From NCBI RefSeq assembly GCF_052857255.1, contig NC_135497.1, forward strand, positions 343,520,183 to 343,584,182: a DNA stretch of 64,000 nucleotides. The letters run 5' to 3'. Source of the stretch: Amblyomma americanum (taxonomy: Eukaryota; Arthropoda; Arachnida; Ixodida; Ixodidae). This document shows positions 32,531 to 44,393 of the stretch, one piece after another. Numbering within the stretch: position 1 is the stretch's first letter; the number at the start of each line of letters is the position of its first letter. The translations under genes and the position numbers were made by a program. The notes beneath the pieces are model-generated. The model was not told the DNA's origin and did not search any database. It was given only the letters and a program-made list of their open reading frames with translations.

Positions 32531-33900
32531 AATCGTCCGTGCCTGTCGTAAATACGGTAAACGCCTACGACGCTGCTCGCATATCTTTTCGCTGGAATCC
32601 TGCACTCCGACACCAATATCCTGGCGTGGCGGAAGAATCTAAACAACTTCGCTAAACTACAATTCATGAGTTCGGATGCATGTGAGCAGCAAACGTCGAC
32701 CGCTTCCATCTTCGTGGCGGGGTTAATACTCGGTGGTGTGAGTGTGGGGGTGTGGAAACTGCACGACAATTCCTGCCTTCCTGCTGATCCCTCTCTAGTG
32801 CCTCTAGTGGACGTGTTAGCTCTCGCCGATCCTGCGGAAACCAGCGTCTTCCTTGTGCAACCACGGAGTAGCAAATCTCGCACACATCTCTCCGTTAACT
32901 TATAGCTTTAGTACATTTCTCCAATGAGCCAAACATTGCGGCTCGCTGCTAGCCTCGTATCTCCTTCTCCTGAGAACTACTATCACATTAGGTTAGAAAA
33001 ACTAGCAAACGCAACATAACTCGCCCCTCGTCGGTTCCCATGTCCATGCGCCTGTATGGTTGTTGTTGCCTCCGAAACGATGCCACATACCCACTGCAGA
33101 AGATTGGCGAGGGTTCGGTGCACACCAAAATGAGAAAATGTCATTGAGCTTATCTCATGCGGCTCATAAATAAAAATTGATGAAAATTCTTTGCGTGCCA
33201 CCTTTTTATCTCCCCGACTCTTCTTTTTTTCTCTTCAAAGTGCCACAATCTTTCACGCGCTGTTCGGCGAATTTGCGTGCATCGTTTTCTTAGTTCCTTT
33301 CCTGCAACGGTAGTGTGGCACCTTCTAGCTTTTTTGCTGGCACAGAATAAACCGGTGTTTTATCCCTGCTCATGGATTTTGACTCTACGGGTGGTACCAC
33401 GGCTCACGAATCCCATTAACTGGAAGGCATGACTTTCGGAACTAATGTACAACGGAATAACTCCAACCTCTTCTACACAGTGTAGCGAGTGTCAGAATTC
33501 CAACCGACTTCGCAATGGAGCGTAGCCAGACGATGATGCAGACTATACTTTCAGCCGCCAATCCGACCAATCAGGTATAGGTTATAGATAAAATTTGTTT
33601 GATCAATAAGGTTAGATGGCAGTAGCAAATGACTTCATTGACAGTAGCAGTCACGCGTCGCGACCTCATTGTGTTAATCAATTCGTTCACCAGTTTGAGC
33701 CGCCACTTATCCTACTCTGAGGGTTTGATGCTATAATTTATGCTCTTACTTCCTGAGCCTCAGTTAAAAATTCTCTTTTCTGTACCGTGATCTCAGCCGT
33801 GTTTTATCTTAGAATAACTAGCGCGCGCTGGCGGTGCTTATATATTTCCAGTACCATCCTTCGAGGACGCCCCACGACGCCTGCCACCGATTCCTGCCAC
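32520..33900 (+). repeat. 2-kb dispersed repeat family, copy C (5' two-thirds)
   Basis: Plus orientation. It contains the 5' block (TCCGTGCCTGTCGTAAATAC, then GCCTCTAGTGGACGTGTTAG), AATAAA near 33346, then GGTGGTACCACGGCTCACGA near 33393. The downstream block (ACTATACTTTCAGCCGCCAA, then TTTGTTTGATCA) aligns closely with the reverse complement of copy D at 51540-51640. It fades after GGCGGTGCTTATATATTTCC (33829-33848) and CTTCGAGGACGCCCC. The ORF block is missing. Confidence 0.8.
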
Positions 33901-35040
33901 TGGTTCTGTCTTAAATCTTGTTGCCTCCACCGAACTCCTCCCTTTCTATGGTGAGGCTGTTTCACATGTTGGATTTCGGCCAGGTGTTTTTTTATTGCTG
34001 TTCTGATCATTAGGTTTAATGTAGCCTTAGGCCTCGAGCAATGTCTTTAGCTTCCCGGCTTGGAGTCCGGCTCTCAGGTTCGCCAGCCTGCTGGCCCAAA
34101 GTGTTCAATTGGATTGTTTCGGTCGGAACGGTGTCAGTGACATCCCAGTGGCGCTTGTACCCATTGGAGACGGGGTCCTAAAATTGAAGAATTCTAATAT
34201 GATCCACGAGCAGCAGAAGGTAGTTACCAGCCGCCACCTGGAGATCTCTGATGTACGCCCTGTGGAGTTCGCTGACCTTTCCACAAACTCGTTGGTCTTG
34301 TGTTCGCAAGGAATGCCACTCGGAAGTCGCCAACATAGGGATCCGTCCGTCCCGGCCTCCCTTACTTGCGGCGGACGTCCTTGTTTAAAAAGTGCCGTCA
34401 CGTGATAACCCGCCGGGAAGAACCCTAACCAGATACAGCTGTTGACATGTGTTGCAAGGGGTTGCCGAGGCTTTGTTAATGAAAGAAATACGGCTGGGTA
34501 GGAGCCGAGTGGCCATGAAACCCATTATTCCTGTAACGACTGTCATCTTCTGTTTCGACGTGTTCTGTACACAACTTGAGTGATCGTCTCTTCGGCATAT
34601 GTTTGTCGCGTGTGCGAAAGAAAAAATAGATGGCAATGTTAGGAAAGTAGTAACGGCTGCGCCGTGGGTACCGTGGGAAAGGGTGGTCGCGTTTGTGCTG
34701 TTTGTGTATTTGACTGCAACCTCCCTTTCCCAAATGTTTAATCAGTACTATTTTTCTAATCTGTAATGAGTTGCGGAAACCTTATTGTCCTTTCCCTAAC
34801 CACTGGTTGGGAGGTGAGTCGCTTGTGATCTTATTGGTTGCTGTGCACGCTAAGAGCAGAGATCGATGGTTTAAAAACAAGCGCTCTGAGTTGAACGAGG
34901 GCTGACGTCGTCTGATCAACTGTTTAGTCATGTAAATAGTTTTCTCCTTGCTTTGTTTCTTCTTCTTTTATTTACGTTGTGTATAAATAGTTAACCTTCT
35001 CTTTTACTCGAGTAACATGAATGTTTGTGTTGTAGAACCA
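33901..35040. other. Unassigned; overlapping ORFs at 34105-34405
   Basis: Both strands are open for 98 codons at 34105-34405. Neither protein has a motif I recognise, and one must be a shadow. 34880-35040 is T-rich and may be promoter-like or the 5' leader of the LINE that follows. Confidence 0.35.
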
Positions 35041-35169
35041 CCGGGTCATCATGAAACGCCGATTTCATCATCAACAATGCGTTTCCTCTCATTGCCACCG
35101 GAAAGTCACCTGAGGAAATTGCAATTGGCGCAGCCTGAAGAGGGGAAACTCAACTTGCCCTTTCGGCCT

Positions 35170-37950
35170 TAGGAGCATTCAGTGCCGATCCTCGGATGTG
35201 CAATGCAGTTCGAGTTACTGCTTTGTACATCCTTCGCATCATTTCCAGTTAAGCCTTTAATTCCAGAGCAACTCGGTTGTTCAAAAGGTTTCAACCGCGT
35301 CATGGACCCATTGGCTTCTCCTCGGGAATTACTTGACAAACTTCAGAACTCCGGTGCTGGCGTGTTATACGTTTACCGCTGTATCAGAGATGCTCCTGGC
35401 TCACTTGTGCCGGCAGAGCCTTTAATTGCGACTTTAGAAGGATCTTCTAGCCCGCCTCAGCTTAATGTTTGCCGATAGTGTACCGAATCGACCCACTACA
35501 TCCTCGTCTTTTTGCAATGTAGGAATTGCTGGCGCTTTGGCCGTAGCAGCAAAGCTTGCAAAACCGACTATGTGGTGAGAACCATTCAGCAGACCACTGA
35601 ACATCTGAGGCGGTGGCGTTCATCCGGCTGATGAAGCTGGCTGTCCCAAACGTTCTGATGAGCAGAATGTCCTGGGCATCATTCAGAAGAAAAGGTGCTC
35701 AAGAGAAGATGTTTAGGCACAGTTAGACCGGAAGAAGCATTTTTATGCGGGACTTTCTAGATCATCGGTGTCTGAGGTGGAGGCTTTGCTGACAGTCTGT
35801 GGTTTCAGCTTTCTACAAGGTGCTTGCGGGTGTTGTGGATCGTGTTGAATACCTTCAGTGAAGCTCTATCCCAAGTCATTTCAAGACAGGTTGCTCATTC
35901 AACTGTTGGTCTTCCCGTATCATCAACTAGTTCATCTCATAGCCTCCCTGGTGTCTCTTCTTTGGCTCATATTCCTGCTCCGTCTTCGTCTGTGTCAGGT
36001 TGCTCGTTCAAATGCTGGTCTTCCCGTTCCATCAAGTAGTCCATCCCATAGCCTCCCTGGTGTCTCTCCCGTTCCTCCTATTCCTGCTGCGTCCTCATCT
36101 GTGCCTGTCCATGGTGCCGGAGATACCAGCCTCTCTACAGTTTGTATTACGGACGTCGAGATGGCGAATCCTTTCCAGAAGCGTCGAGCTCCTTCCTCTA
36201 CATCGTAGTCTGCTCTTCCAAACATCTAAAGCAAGAAAGGTTCTCCCAGTAATCCGCATGAAACTGATGCGTTAGAGGCGGCTATCACAGCCTCTCTGCT
36301 TTTACAGTAACAATTCTGGGGTTAAAACTACTACAGTGAAATTGCCGTTCAGTCAACTCTTCTCACGATTTACAGAACCTTGTCCCACACTTTGACACAG
36401 ACATAGTTTTTCTTCAAGAACCTTGGCTTACTCCTATCAGGTCATTCTCTGTCAAATATTCCGGGTATCCCGAGCCGATCGCATTTGCGGCCGGGATGGT
36501 GGCTTGTTAATTTCTTCTTCTAACAATTTCTTCTAAATTTTTTCATCGCGCGCATGTGGCACACCAATCTCAAAGACCTGACTGCGAACTGTTCGCTGTT
36601 GATATCGCAATTCCACAGTGTGCTCCCCTTACCATTGCTAATATTTACTTTCCTTCAGGTATCCACAGCACAGATCATCTAAATGTTCTTTTGCGGTATA
36701 ACAATAGTGGTGATAGCTGGTGATTTATATTCTCATCATGTAATTTGGGGTTTTGTACTGATGCATGTGGGCAGCTTCTTTTGCCATGGATGTCGGCATG
36801 GAACATGCGTTGCTGTAACCGTCCAAGAGTTACTTACATGCATTCCGATTCTCGTTCTGTCTTTGACTTAACAGTGGCAGTGAACAGGGTGCATGTTTCA
36901 TCGTCATCTGCAGTGGATTGTGGCACTTCCACTGATAACTTTCCTATAACTTTCACAATAGTAGCTTGTACCCTCAGGGCGGCTGCTTCTCCACAAAACT
37001 TCGTAAACCACACACTTAAAAAAAAAGACTTGTGCAATCCTCTTTCTCCTCCATTGCATCATCTGATATGTTAGATCGCCCTCAGCAAGTTCTCTATTCC
37101 GTGTTAGGAGCCTTTGGTAGATCTTTGCTCACGGTGCAATCTACGGTCAAAAATTAGGAGCCCTCGTTGTGGTGGAATACTGTGTGGGAGAGAGTAAATC
37201 GACTTAGAAAAGCTGCCTGGAAAAGTCTCTCTGGTAGCCACTGCCCACGGAATTGGATAAATTAGAAATTGTTCGCGGCTTCATTTAAATAGGTGAGGCG
37301 AAGGAGGAGTATAATGCGAAATTTAGCAGTCATCTATCAAGCTCAAATAACCGCAAAGCTTGGTACCAATTCAGCGAACGCAACCATAATATACCGTCCT
37401 CTCATGTTGCACAGTCAGTGGTGTTACCACCCCAGGATGAAAAAAAAAACAACTTGACCAGATAGCACAAGGCTTTGCTCTGCGCTTTAAAACACGGTTG
37501 GTGGTTCCATTTGTCCTACCCCCTTAGCGCGCGGACTTCATTGCGGTTACACCCTCTGAATTATTTTTCATAATTACTGGCCTCAAACCTGCAGCTCCTG
37601 GATGCGATGGGGTCTCTCTTGGTATGGTGAATTCTCTTGTGGAAGAATTTACCTCGCACCTGCTCACCTTTAGTCTATATTTATGCTGTTCTGAGTTGAC
37701 GCCGTCGAATCTATGTGCGTCATGCGGGGAAGTTGAAACGATAGATAGCAGTTTCGTCCCCTTCTGCCGGCGGTCAGCACCGCAGAGAATTTAGTTTTTG
37801 CAAAATCCTCTCGCTGAATTAGGGCTGCCGTTTACTCTTCCCGTGCTCCTCTCCTTCACTGCAACCGTCAAAGGGCATGCCATTAGGCAGGTGTGTCAGG
37901 TTCTTCACAAGTTTATAATTGAAACCGGGAGATTTCAATAATAAAATAAC
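35170..37950 (+). pseudogene. LINE relic with ORF1 and endonuclease, RT mostly deleted
   Basis: Plus strand. ORF1 (35182-36230) has a C-x2-C-x4-(H)-x4-C knuckle at 35518-35559 reading C-R-N-C-W-R-F-G-R-S-S-K-A-C, with the His replaced by Arg (35542-35544). It ends in a Ser/Pro-rich tail that contains two copies of a 36-residue unit. ORF2 begins about 36325 with Q-W-N-C-R-S, then V-F-L-Q-E-P-W-L. An A-G-D block (about 36717) and, at 36922-36950, C-G-T-S-T-D-N-F-P-I follow; the catalytic His of S-D-H is Asn (36937-36939). An RT entry block (L-K-P-A-A-P-G-C-D-G-V, about 37575-37610) is followed near 37690 by the C-terminal cysteine motif (L-C-A-S-C-G-E-V-E-T-I-D) and K-G-H-A-I-R-Q-V-C. Nearly all the RT is therefore deleted. 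A-rich sequence closes it near 37940. Probably Jockey/I-type. Confidence 0.75.
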
Positions 37951-38189
37951 TAATATTAACTCCTCGATGGTTTTACTTTCATCTCAAAATTACCTTCTTT
38001 CTGATTAATTTTTTTCTAAATTAGTTTCTCAACCCACACCGCTTTACTTCCTCGATTTTTATTCCGATTTACTCAAGATCTGTAAAAATCGTGATTTCAT
38101 TTTCTCTCAGATTCCTCTATATTTATGGGCCGCTTGAGATAAACCGGGCTGAATTTTCTGCTGTTTGGGTCTACACTATACCCTGGCCA

Positions 38190-39130
38190 ATCCCCCACCA
38201 TGGGTACGTGCCACCGTTCTTGAGGCAACCATAAACACAACAAATCGACCGCGCGTTTGAGTTCTGTCTTCCTACTGGGACGCTTATATAGATTCGAACG
38301 TCTGCACCCCGACGAAGATTATTTCTTTTGCGAGAAGTGACCATGGAGCCTTCGTCTCTCACGGACGTTCCGAACGTCCCATGCTCACTCCAGCTCACTA
38401 CGCCCCAGTTCTCTACGTCGGCTGCAACTCCGCAGCTCGTGACACCAGTGCATAGCCGAGCAAGGATTGGTCTTCAGCCGCGAGAAATGGGGCCACAGCG
38501 CTGCATCTACGATATTTACTCCTGGGCAGCCACCGGGCACTCATCGCAGCCAGGGCCTCTACGTCTTTCAGCCACGATGGGAAAGCAAACAGCCGACAAG
38601 GCAGCATGCATCGGATGACGTTCACCTTGGCAGATCCGTCAACCGTCCTCCCAGCCACCAAAACGGGGCGTTGACGTCGAAGGCGACCCTGGTGAGTTTT
38701 ATGAACAGACAGCAGCGTGAGAAATAGATTCCTCCCACAGCACGTGTTCACTGATTTTAGAGGTCACCTGCCGGTCTTGAAGAAGTGCGGTTGACTTCCG
38801 GCCGCCACAACTCCATCTGGATACGGGTTAAACGGAAAAACGCTCGCCCAGTTTGCTATGTCAAAGCACATAACAGAACTCTATGGGGAAGCAATTAATT
38901 CGAAGCCTTCTACTACCGCGTCTCATAAATCCTTATCTGTCACTTCAGTACATTCAACGCTACAATTTACAGACTACTTCACAGGAAAATGGAGGTGCTG
39001 AAAATGTAAAATTTATTCCCATGAGTCTTACGTAACTAATGGTGCCAACATTTTTTCTTTCAACTGGACGTTGCCTATCAATGGTCGTCAGTGCTCATTC
39101 CCAGGTATCAGCAGCACATGTATAGATATC
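38190..39130 (+). repeat. 2-kb dispersed repeat family, copy E (3' half)
   Basis: Plus orientation. It starts in the pre-ORF block and contains GAGAAGTGACCATGG (38332-38346), the ORF block, and TACATTCAACGCTACAATTT (38949-38968). GGAGGTGCTGAAAATG follows near 38992, then GGACGTTGCCTATCAATGG near 39066. It lacks the 5' half with the AATAAA and GGTACCA words. Confidence 0.75.
38328..38618 (+). CDS. ORF of the 2-kb repeat family (copy E)
   Basis: A 96-codon frame; the likely Met is at 38343 (M-E-P-S-S-L-T-D-V-P). It contains T-S-A-A-T-P-Q-L-V-T-P-V-H-S-R-A-R-I-G-L-Q-P, nearly the same as copy A and thus the best evidence that this was a protein. It then shifts frame; the overlapping plus-strand frame at 38467-38727 continues with shared wording (S-V-N-R-P-P-S-H, N-R-Q-Q-R-E-K). 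No known domain. I infer a decayed element ORF, not a host gene. Confidence 0.4.
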   Translation: MREVTMEPSSLTDVPNVPCSLQLTTPQFSTSAATPQLVTPVHSRARIGLQPREMGPQRCIYDIYSWAATGHSSQPGPLRLSATMGKQTADKAACIG

Positions 39131-42100
39131 GGGAACTAAAATCACTTGTGAATACCATAAACGGAAGCAGATTCCGCTGTGATTTAGGCGTTAAAGTCCA
39201 CGTTAAATATTGAAAGATTTAGCTGAGCGAGCGCAAGTATGTGCAGCAGTGTGCAAAGAATTCTATATCAAACAGTGTATCTTCAGAGGATGCGCGGATG
39301 ACATTTTGCTCCTTTGATCATTCTAGACGGGTCATGAACCTCTCTATGGTTCCTGGAACGAGCCCTCTCGTGACTCGTCTTGAAATGGACTGAGTGAAGA
39401 GAGTGCGTCGGACTTTTATACGCGTATTACTTTTTTCGCTGCCCCGCCTAAATCTAGCAGGATGCATTGACCTGCAAGCTGATGTATAGGTGCCGCCGAC
39501 ACAGCTCGTCTTATGCAACTGTGAAAACTCAGCTAAGTGTCTTTAAACTAAAAACTGAATTGAGTCATGGTACTTTTATAAAAGTTCCACATTTCATTAA
39601 GGAGTATACAGTCTAATGAAACCGCTTGCTTCACTTCTCGATGTATTACGTCGCTAGCGGACAAAACATATTCTTTGAGAAATACAATGTCCCAAGAGTC
39701 ACATGGTTTCTTGATCGTTTTCTTTTTTTCAGTGTCCTTATAAATTGCAGAACGTCCTGCATTGTCCATCTTCGCAGGAACTGATGAAGGCTCAATCACT
39801 GTGTGCAGTGCAAACTGTCTAGCATTCGCGGCACCCGACGCCACCACTGGTGTTGGAGGTTTCCTGCTTCCAGCAATGTCTCGCCCAGGCATCGCCGGGA
39901 TCACTTCCATGACGGTTGTGCTAGTTGGGGATGCACATCGACCCCCGTCAGATCCGTTTCACTAGCTTGATGCTCTGCATTTCGCACCTGTGAGATCATG
40001 CGGTCAGGGGTATCTTGCTGAGAGCGCTGCCTATTACTGCGCATAGAAGGCGTTTGGGAATGAATACAAGTTTAAGATAATCGTGCCTATGCAATTGATT
40101 GCCCTGTTTATATAGTGTCTGGCTGACATCCATCTCTTATTCGAAAATAAAAAAAGCGCGAAGAACAAAGCAAAAGGTTTTCAAAATATACAATTTTTGT
40201 TGTTTGCTTCACTTCTGCTCTTTGGCTGTGGCAAAGCGTTGGCGGTTCAAATCGCCCACCGACACTCATCTTTAATCCGGCACTTGCCCAGAAGGTATGG
40301 ACTTCATGATTGATGGTTTGGATGGACCGAGTTTCAGGAGTAACTTCTACAGTTTGGCCTCTTATCTGCTCCACCTGTAGAGCGGTGAAATTGCTGATTA
40401 TAGTGAGCTGTCGACATTTCATCTGTGTTGTTCTAGCAGAACCAGAAGGAGTGGGATGTTCGCAGTGAAGAATTGTGATTCCCGCTCTCACAGCTCGGCT
40501 TAGTTTTGAACGAGAACTTTGATTGGCTTTAGTGCCCTTTCAATTTAATTCGATGTGGCACTTTAGAGTTCCTCATATCATCTCTCCAGTTGTGACAATA
40601 TTATACCTTGATGAAAATTGTCACGGGTCAACACTGGTGCGCACGATTCTAGTAGCTCAGGCGGCTATTTGCGCCAACAAGTGCTCTGGTTTGTCGCACT
40701 GCGATCGTCGTAGTTCTGTGAAGGAACCATCGATGAACACTTTTCAAGATAACCTTTGTGATCTGATTACTCTAAATATTGGCAGGTCTCACCTCGCTCT
40801 ACGTAGCTTTTATTTCACTAGAACATGATATGCTGTGTGGTAGGTACTCGACGACGATGAAGACAATTGTCAAAAGCGAAGCTGTACTAACGTAACTGCA
40901 ATGTAACAGAGTTATACCTGGTGCATCAAGGCACGCCGCAGTAGACTTCTCGAACTATTGGGGAGTGTGCAAGTGAAAGGTGCAAGTCATTACCGCACAC
41001 GAAGTCTTTGCACCGGGGATTGCTATATTTACACCGATAAAAATTATTTCCCCACTATCAGGAAATAAAACGTCTGACCACACCATCAGCAACTTATTAA
41101 AATTTTACCTATGAGCCTTCTGGCCGCGCATGCAGCGAACTTCGCATCTTGAGCTGTGCGAAATGTTTAAAGCTATATTTACTACAGGTATAGTAAAATG
41201 TAATAAGGCCACTAAACCGAAGCACCCGCTCAGGAGCATAACCGGCTTTCTCGTTTTGTATAACAATTTCTAAAGCAGTGCAATGCCAGAAACGTGCCTT
41301 TATTCTTCAACTATGACCGTTCTTTCTCTACTATGCAAGGCGTACGAGGTGCAACCACTGGCCTCCCTTTATCCAGCAGAACCGTGCTTGTACCGCCAAC
41401 GTGAAAGCCGGTTCTCATATTTGATATTTTCATTTGACAAATTATCAGTAAAAGCAAATTGGATACATGCGCCGATAAGTAGACTACCTTTTGACAACTG
41501 AAGGCTCACACCGCAGCTCTTTTTATGATATTGTTACTGTAACAGTTGACGACTAGCATTTTGCGAAGAAGCCAGCATGTTCATATAAAACATGTTCATG
41601 GCCTTCAGTTATCATTGACTTACGTATATTGAAAGTAACAGTGCATAATTATCATTTTTGCAGTTACCCAACAAACTTTAAAATTGGCATTATTAAGCGC
41701 CCTGTGCTACAAATGTACACATTGGCCTCGTCAAACGAAACTGCTATCTAGCTACATGAAGGAGGTGTTATACAATGTGAAAATATGCAACACTACGTTT
41801 CAATCACTACTGGCATTACTTATTATCAGGGTGAGTATTCGCGTCATACTGCAGCGAATGGAAGCCCTAGAATCTAAGAATTGGGTCAGACCTCTCCGCT
41901 CTGCACACACACAAAAACAAGGAGCAAAAAAAGGTTAGCAGCGGTATTTTGCGCAGAACTGCAGGCGACACATTGCCACGCTCTGCGTGCCATGATCATC
42001 TTATTAAGGCTAGCAGCCGTCGACACGCAATCAGCTGCCGTTGCCCAGCAACGTTAGCGAGGCGGGAGTGCCAGCAGTTAGCGAAACCGAGGCGCCCTTT

Positions 42101-42320
42101 CCACTTTGTTTCGTACAGCGGCCGCCGCCTTTCGCTGCCAGTAGGGTTCGAGGCTATCGGGCACGCGCTCCAGTCTTCCTGCTCATATCGCTCACGAGAG
42201 TTTGATGAGGTTCGCTGGTCACTGACCAAGGTCAACAAAATAATGACGTTTCGGGAGCGCTACGGCTCCCTTGTTCACAATGAGCAACCAGCTGGACGTC
42301 CCGGGCTTTTTGCAGCGGTT
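39131..42320. other. No recognisable gene; two unassigned minus-strand ORFs
   Basis: Minus-strand ORFs at 39548-39910 (120 codons, Ala/Pro-rich then Lys-rich) and 40108-40491 (127 codons) have no motif I recognise. They could be ORF1 remnants of a LINE or chance. The rest is AT-rich with no repeat that I noticed. Confidence 0.35.
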
Positions 42321-42329
42321 GCTCTCGTT

Positions 42330-42970
42330 CTGAGGCATTTCGCGTAGATAGGGTGCAATGTGCCGTCATTCTTATTTATCGTGTTGGGCCTAGTCTGGAT
42401 GATTAATGACTCTAGATTTCGGCGGGCTGATACATTCTTTTTCCTTGTCACTATATCTGCTTCATTCCAGATAATTTCATGACCAGTCTCTTGCGCATTC
42501 TCCGCGATTGCGTTCGTTGTCACTTTTCCGTTTCGTACATCGTACTGATGTTCTTTCAGGCGTCTCTTGAAATCTTTCGTTTCGCCTATGTGAGCTGATT
42601 AACAGTCCGCGCAGGCAATCTTGTCAACCACGCCGGGAAAATTGGCACGAGGGAGCTGGTCTTTCAAGTTTACAAGCTCATTTCTTATCTTGCTTGTTGG
42701 GACATATTGGGACAAGCCATGATTCCTGACCAGACGGTATGCCGTCGAACCCTCGACTGCTCACGATAGTACCTTTTCGCGCATTTTGCGCGCATCAGCG
42801 TTACTGTAATGAAAAGAAGTAAAATAACCTGAATTGTTTCCGAGGTGATTTCTTCTGGCAGAAAAGAGTCAAAATAAGTGCATTTCACATCCTTGAAAGG
42901 CCGCAGAGTCAAGAAGTGGAGAATTTCAGGACCCAACACTTTGCGAAGACAAATGTCCACGGTGCGGCGA
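42330..42970 (-). pseudogene. Penelope-like element fragment with GIY-YIG endonuclease
   Basis: Read on the minus strand. The C-terminal part of the polymerase/linker (42690-42830) reads A-D-A-R-K-M-R-E-K-V, then G-S-T-A-Y-R-L-V, then Q-Y-V-P-T-S-K-I. Next comes V-V-D-K-I-A-C-A-D-C, a TAA, then H-I-G-E-T-K-D-F-K-R-R-L-K-E-H-Q (about 42550-42600), the Y-I-G-E-T block of a GIY-YIG nuclease. The frame at 42275-42523 continues with N-A-I-A-E-N-A-Q-E-T-G-H and W-N-E-A-D-I, then R-R-N-L-E-S-L-I-I-Q-T, which supplies the conserved Glu. GIY-YIG endonucleases linked to this kind of RT are diagnostic of Penelope-like elements. It is a 5'-truncated, stop-broken copy. Confidence 0.85.
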
Positions 42971-42982
42971 ATCGCGAATTCT

Positions 42983-42985
42983 AAT

Positions 42986-43028
<43 letters not shown>
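42983..43028. repeat. (ATTT)n microsatellite, tail of the adjacent LINE
   Basis: About eleven ATTT units. On the minus strand this is an (AAAT)n run directly after the 3' end of the LINE relic at 43029-43520, as is usual for CR1/Jockey-like tails. Confidence 0.9.
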
Positions 43029-43520
43029 GCAAATACTGCCGGCCTGTGTTACAGGCCTTAGGCAGGAGTGGGGTACAAACATATTGATAAAAATAACAAG
43101 TACATTGCAAAAGAAGCAGATAGCGAACAGAGCAAAAACCAGTACATACAACATAAAATCGATTACAAAGACGTAGAACATATAATGACATCGATCCTGG
43201 CAGCAAACGAAGGCATCGGACTTGGCCCAAAACAAGGATACATAAGAGCCCTATACATCCTTCAGAGCTTGTAAAAATAAATCCACCGATTCGCAATTGA
43301 CAACATCAGCAGGTAAACCATTCCACTTAATGATAGTATGGGGAAAGAACGAATACTTAAATACATTAGTTTTGCATGAAAACGCGGCAACTTTCTTAGT
43401 ATGGTAAGAGCGTGTAGGGTGTCGAGATGTGTGCTCAACTAAAATTCCTTCCTCTATTGTTAGTTTATTGTGATAATACAAGTAGAATAACATCTCACAT
43501 GGACGTGTTCCCAAAACCCC
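43029..43520 (-). pseudogene. CR1/Jockey-like LINE 3' end, 5'-truncated
   Basis: Minus strand. The last 87 codons (43251-43514) contain L-F-Y-L-Y-Y-H-N-K-L-T-I, then H-P-T-R-S-Y-H, Y-S-F-F-P-H-T-I-I-K-W-N-G-L-P and a natural stop. This is the standard C-terminus of tick CR1/Jockey-type ORF2 and the same family type as 49020-50165. A 3' untranslated stretch (43029-43250) leads into the (AAAT)n tail. The 5' edge at about 43520 is abrupt, as expected of target-primed insertion. The frame is open to the end, so this copy is less decayed than the others. Confidence 0.8.
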
Positions 43521-43559
43521 GCCATCTAAAGTCGCGTAATGCGACCATGTAGCTGTGGG

Positions 43560-43725
43560 AGGCAGCGCTCCTTCTCACCGTCGGAAGATAGGCAGAAGCA
43601 TTGAGAGCCCTAGACATAGGGCACGCCCATACGCGCTCCAGCCACCATCCTCTTGAATAAACGTTTAATCAATCACTCACTCACTCTCTCTCTCTCACTC
43701 ACTCAGGACCCAACAAAAATGGTGT
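43560..43725 (+). repeat. Probable LINE 3' end with simple-repeat tail
   Basis: AATAAACGTTTAATCAATC (about 43656-43675) is followed by CACTCACTCACTCTCTCTC. I recall such AATAAACG plus (TCAA/TCAC)n tails at the 3' ends of tick non-LTR elements. No coding remnant is readable. Confidence 0.45.
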
Positions 43726-44393
43726 ATGACTCATGAGGCAGGCCTGAATGTTTGTGTTCTACCTATTCATGTTCTTTACAAAATGTGAAATTTCGACGGA
43801 GTGCCTCCCACAGAATCATTACTCGTGACAGTAGGTATTGTACACGTTAGGTAGCGGCAGATCGCGGCATTATTTCCGTACTCAACGCGGAGCTCACCTG
43901 GGCCCACACATGCATTGGCCGCCGGTAGGAGACAACGTTGTTAGTTTTAGCGAGGTAGCCTTAGAATTTCTGTGGCCAGCGGACTTCTGTGGCGCGTACC
44001 AGAGAGGAGGAGCACCGCTGTGAGCGCCAATTTCGATGCTATATTCTTCTCAAAACCCGTGCGTAGCGGATACCCTCCCGTGTCATTCTTTTTTCTTTCT
44101 TCCAATATTATCTACTACTTCTACTGCTACCTCTTCTGCTCCGTCCGCATCTTCCAACCCTCGCTTGGATAAAGATTTGTTGTATAAATCTCTTGAAGAC
44201 CAACCTGGAAAAAGGAGATATTGGCGCTAAGGCAGAAAACTGCGGTCTTTGCTCTGAGCAAAAGGGCGCCGGAAGAAGGAGAAATGAATAGTTCTGCGCA
44301 ACCTTTATTGCGACTTTCCATCCTTGTTTTTTTTTCTTAAAGGGTGTTCACGTGTACTCTTCTGAGACTGCTTGCGGTCGTTGTCCTTGATTT

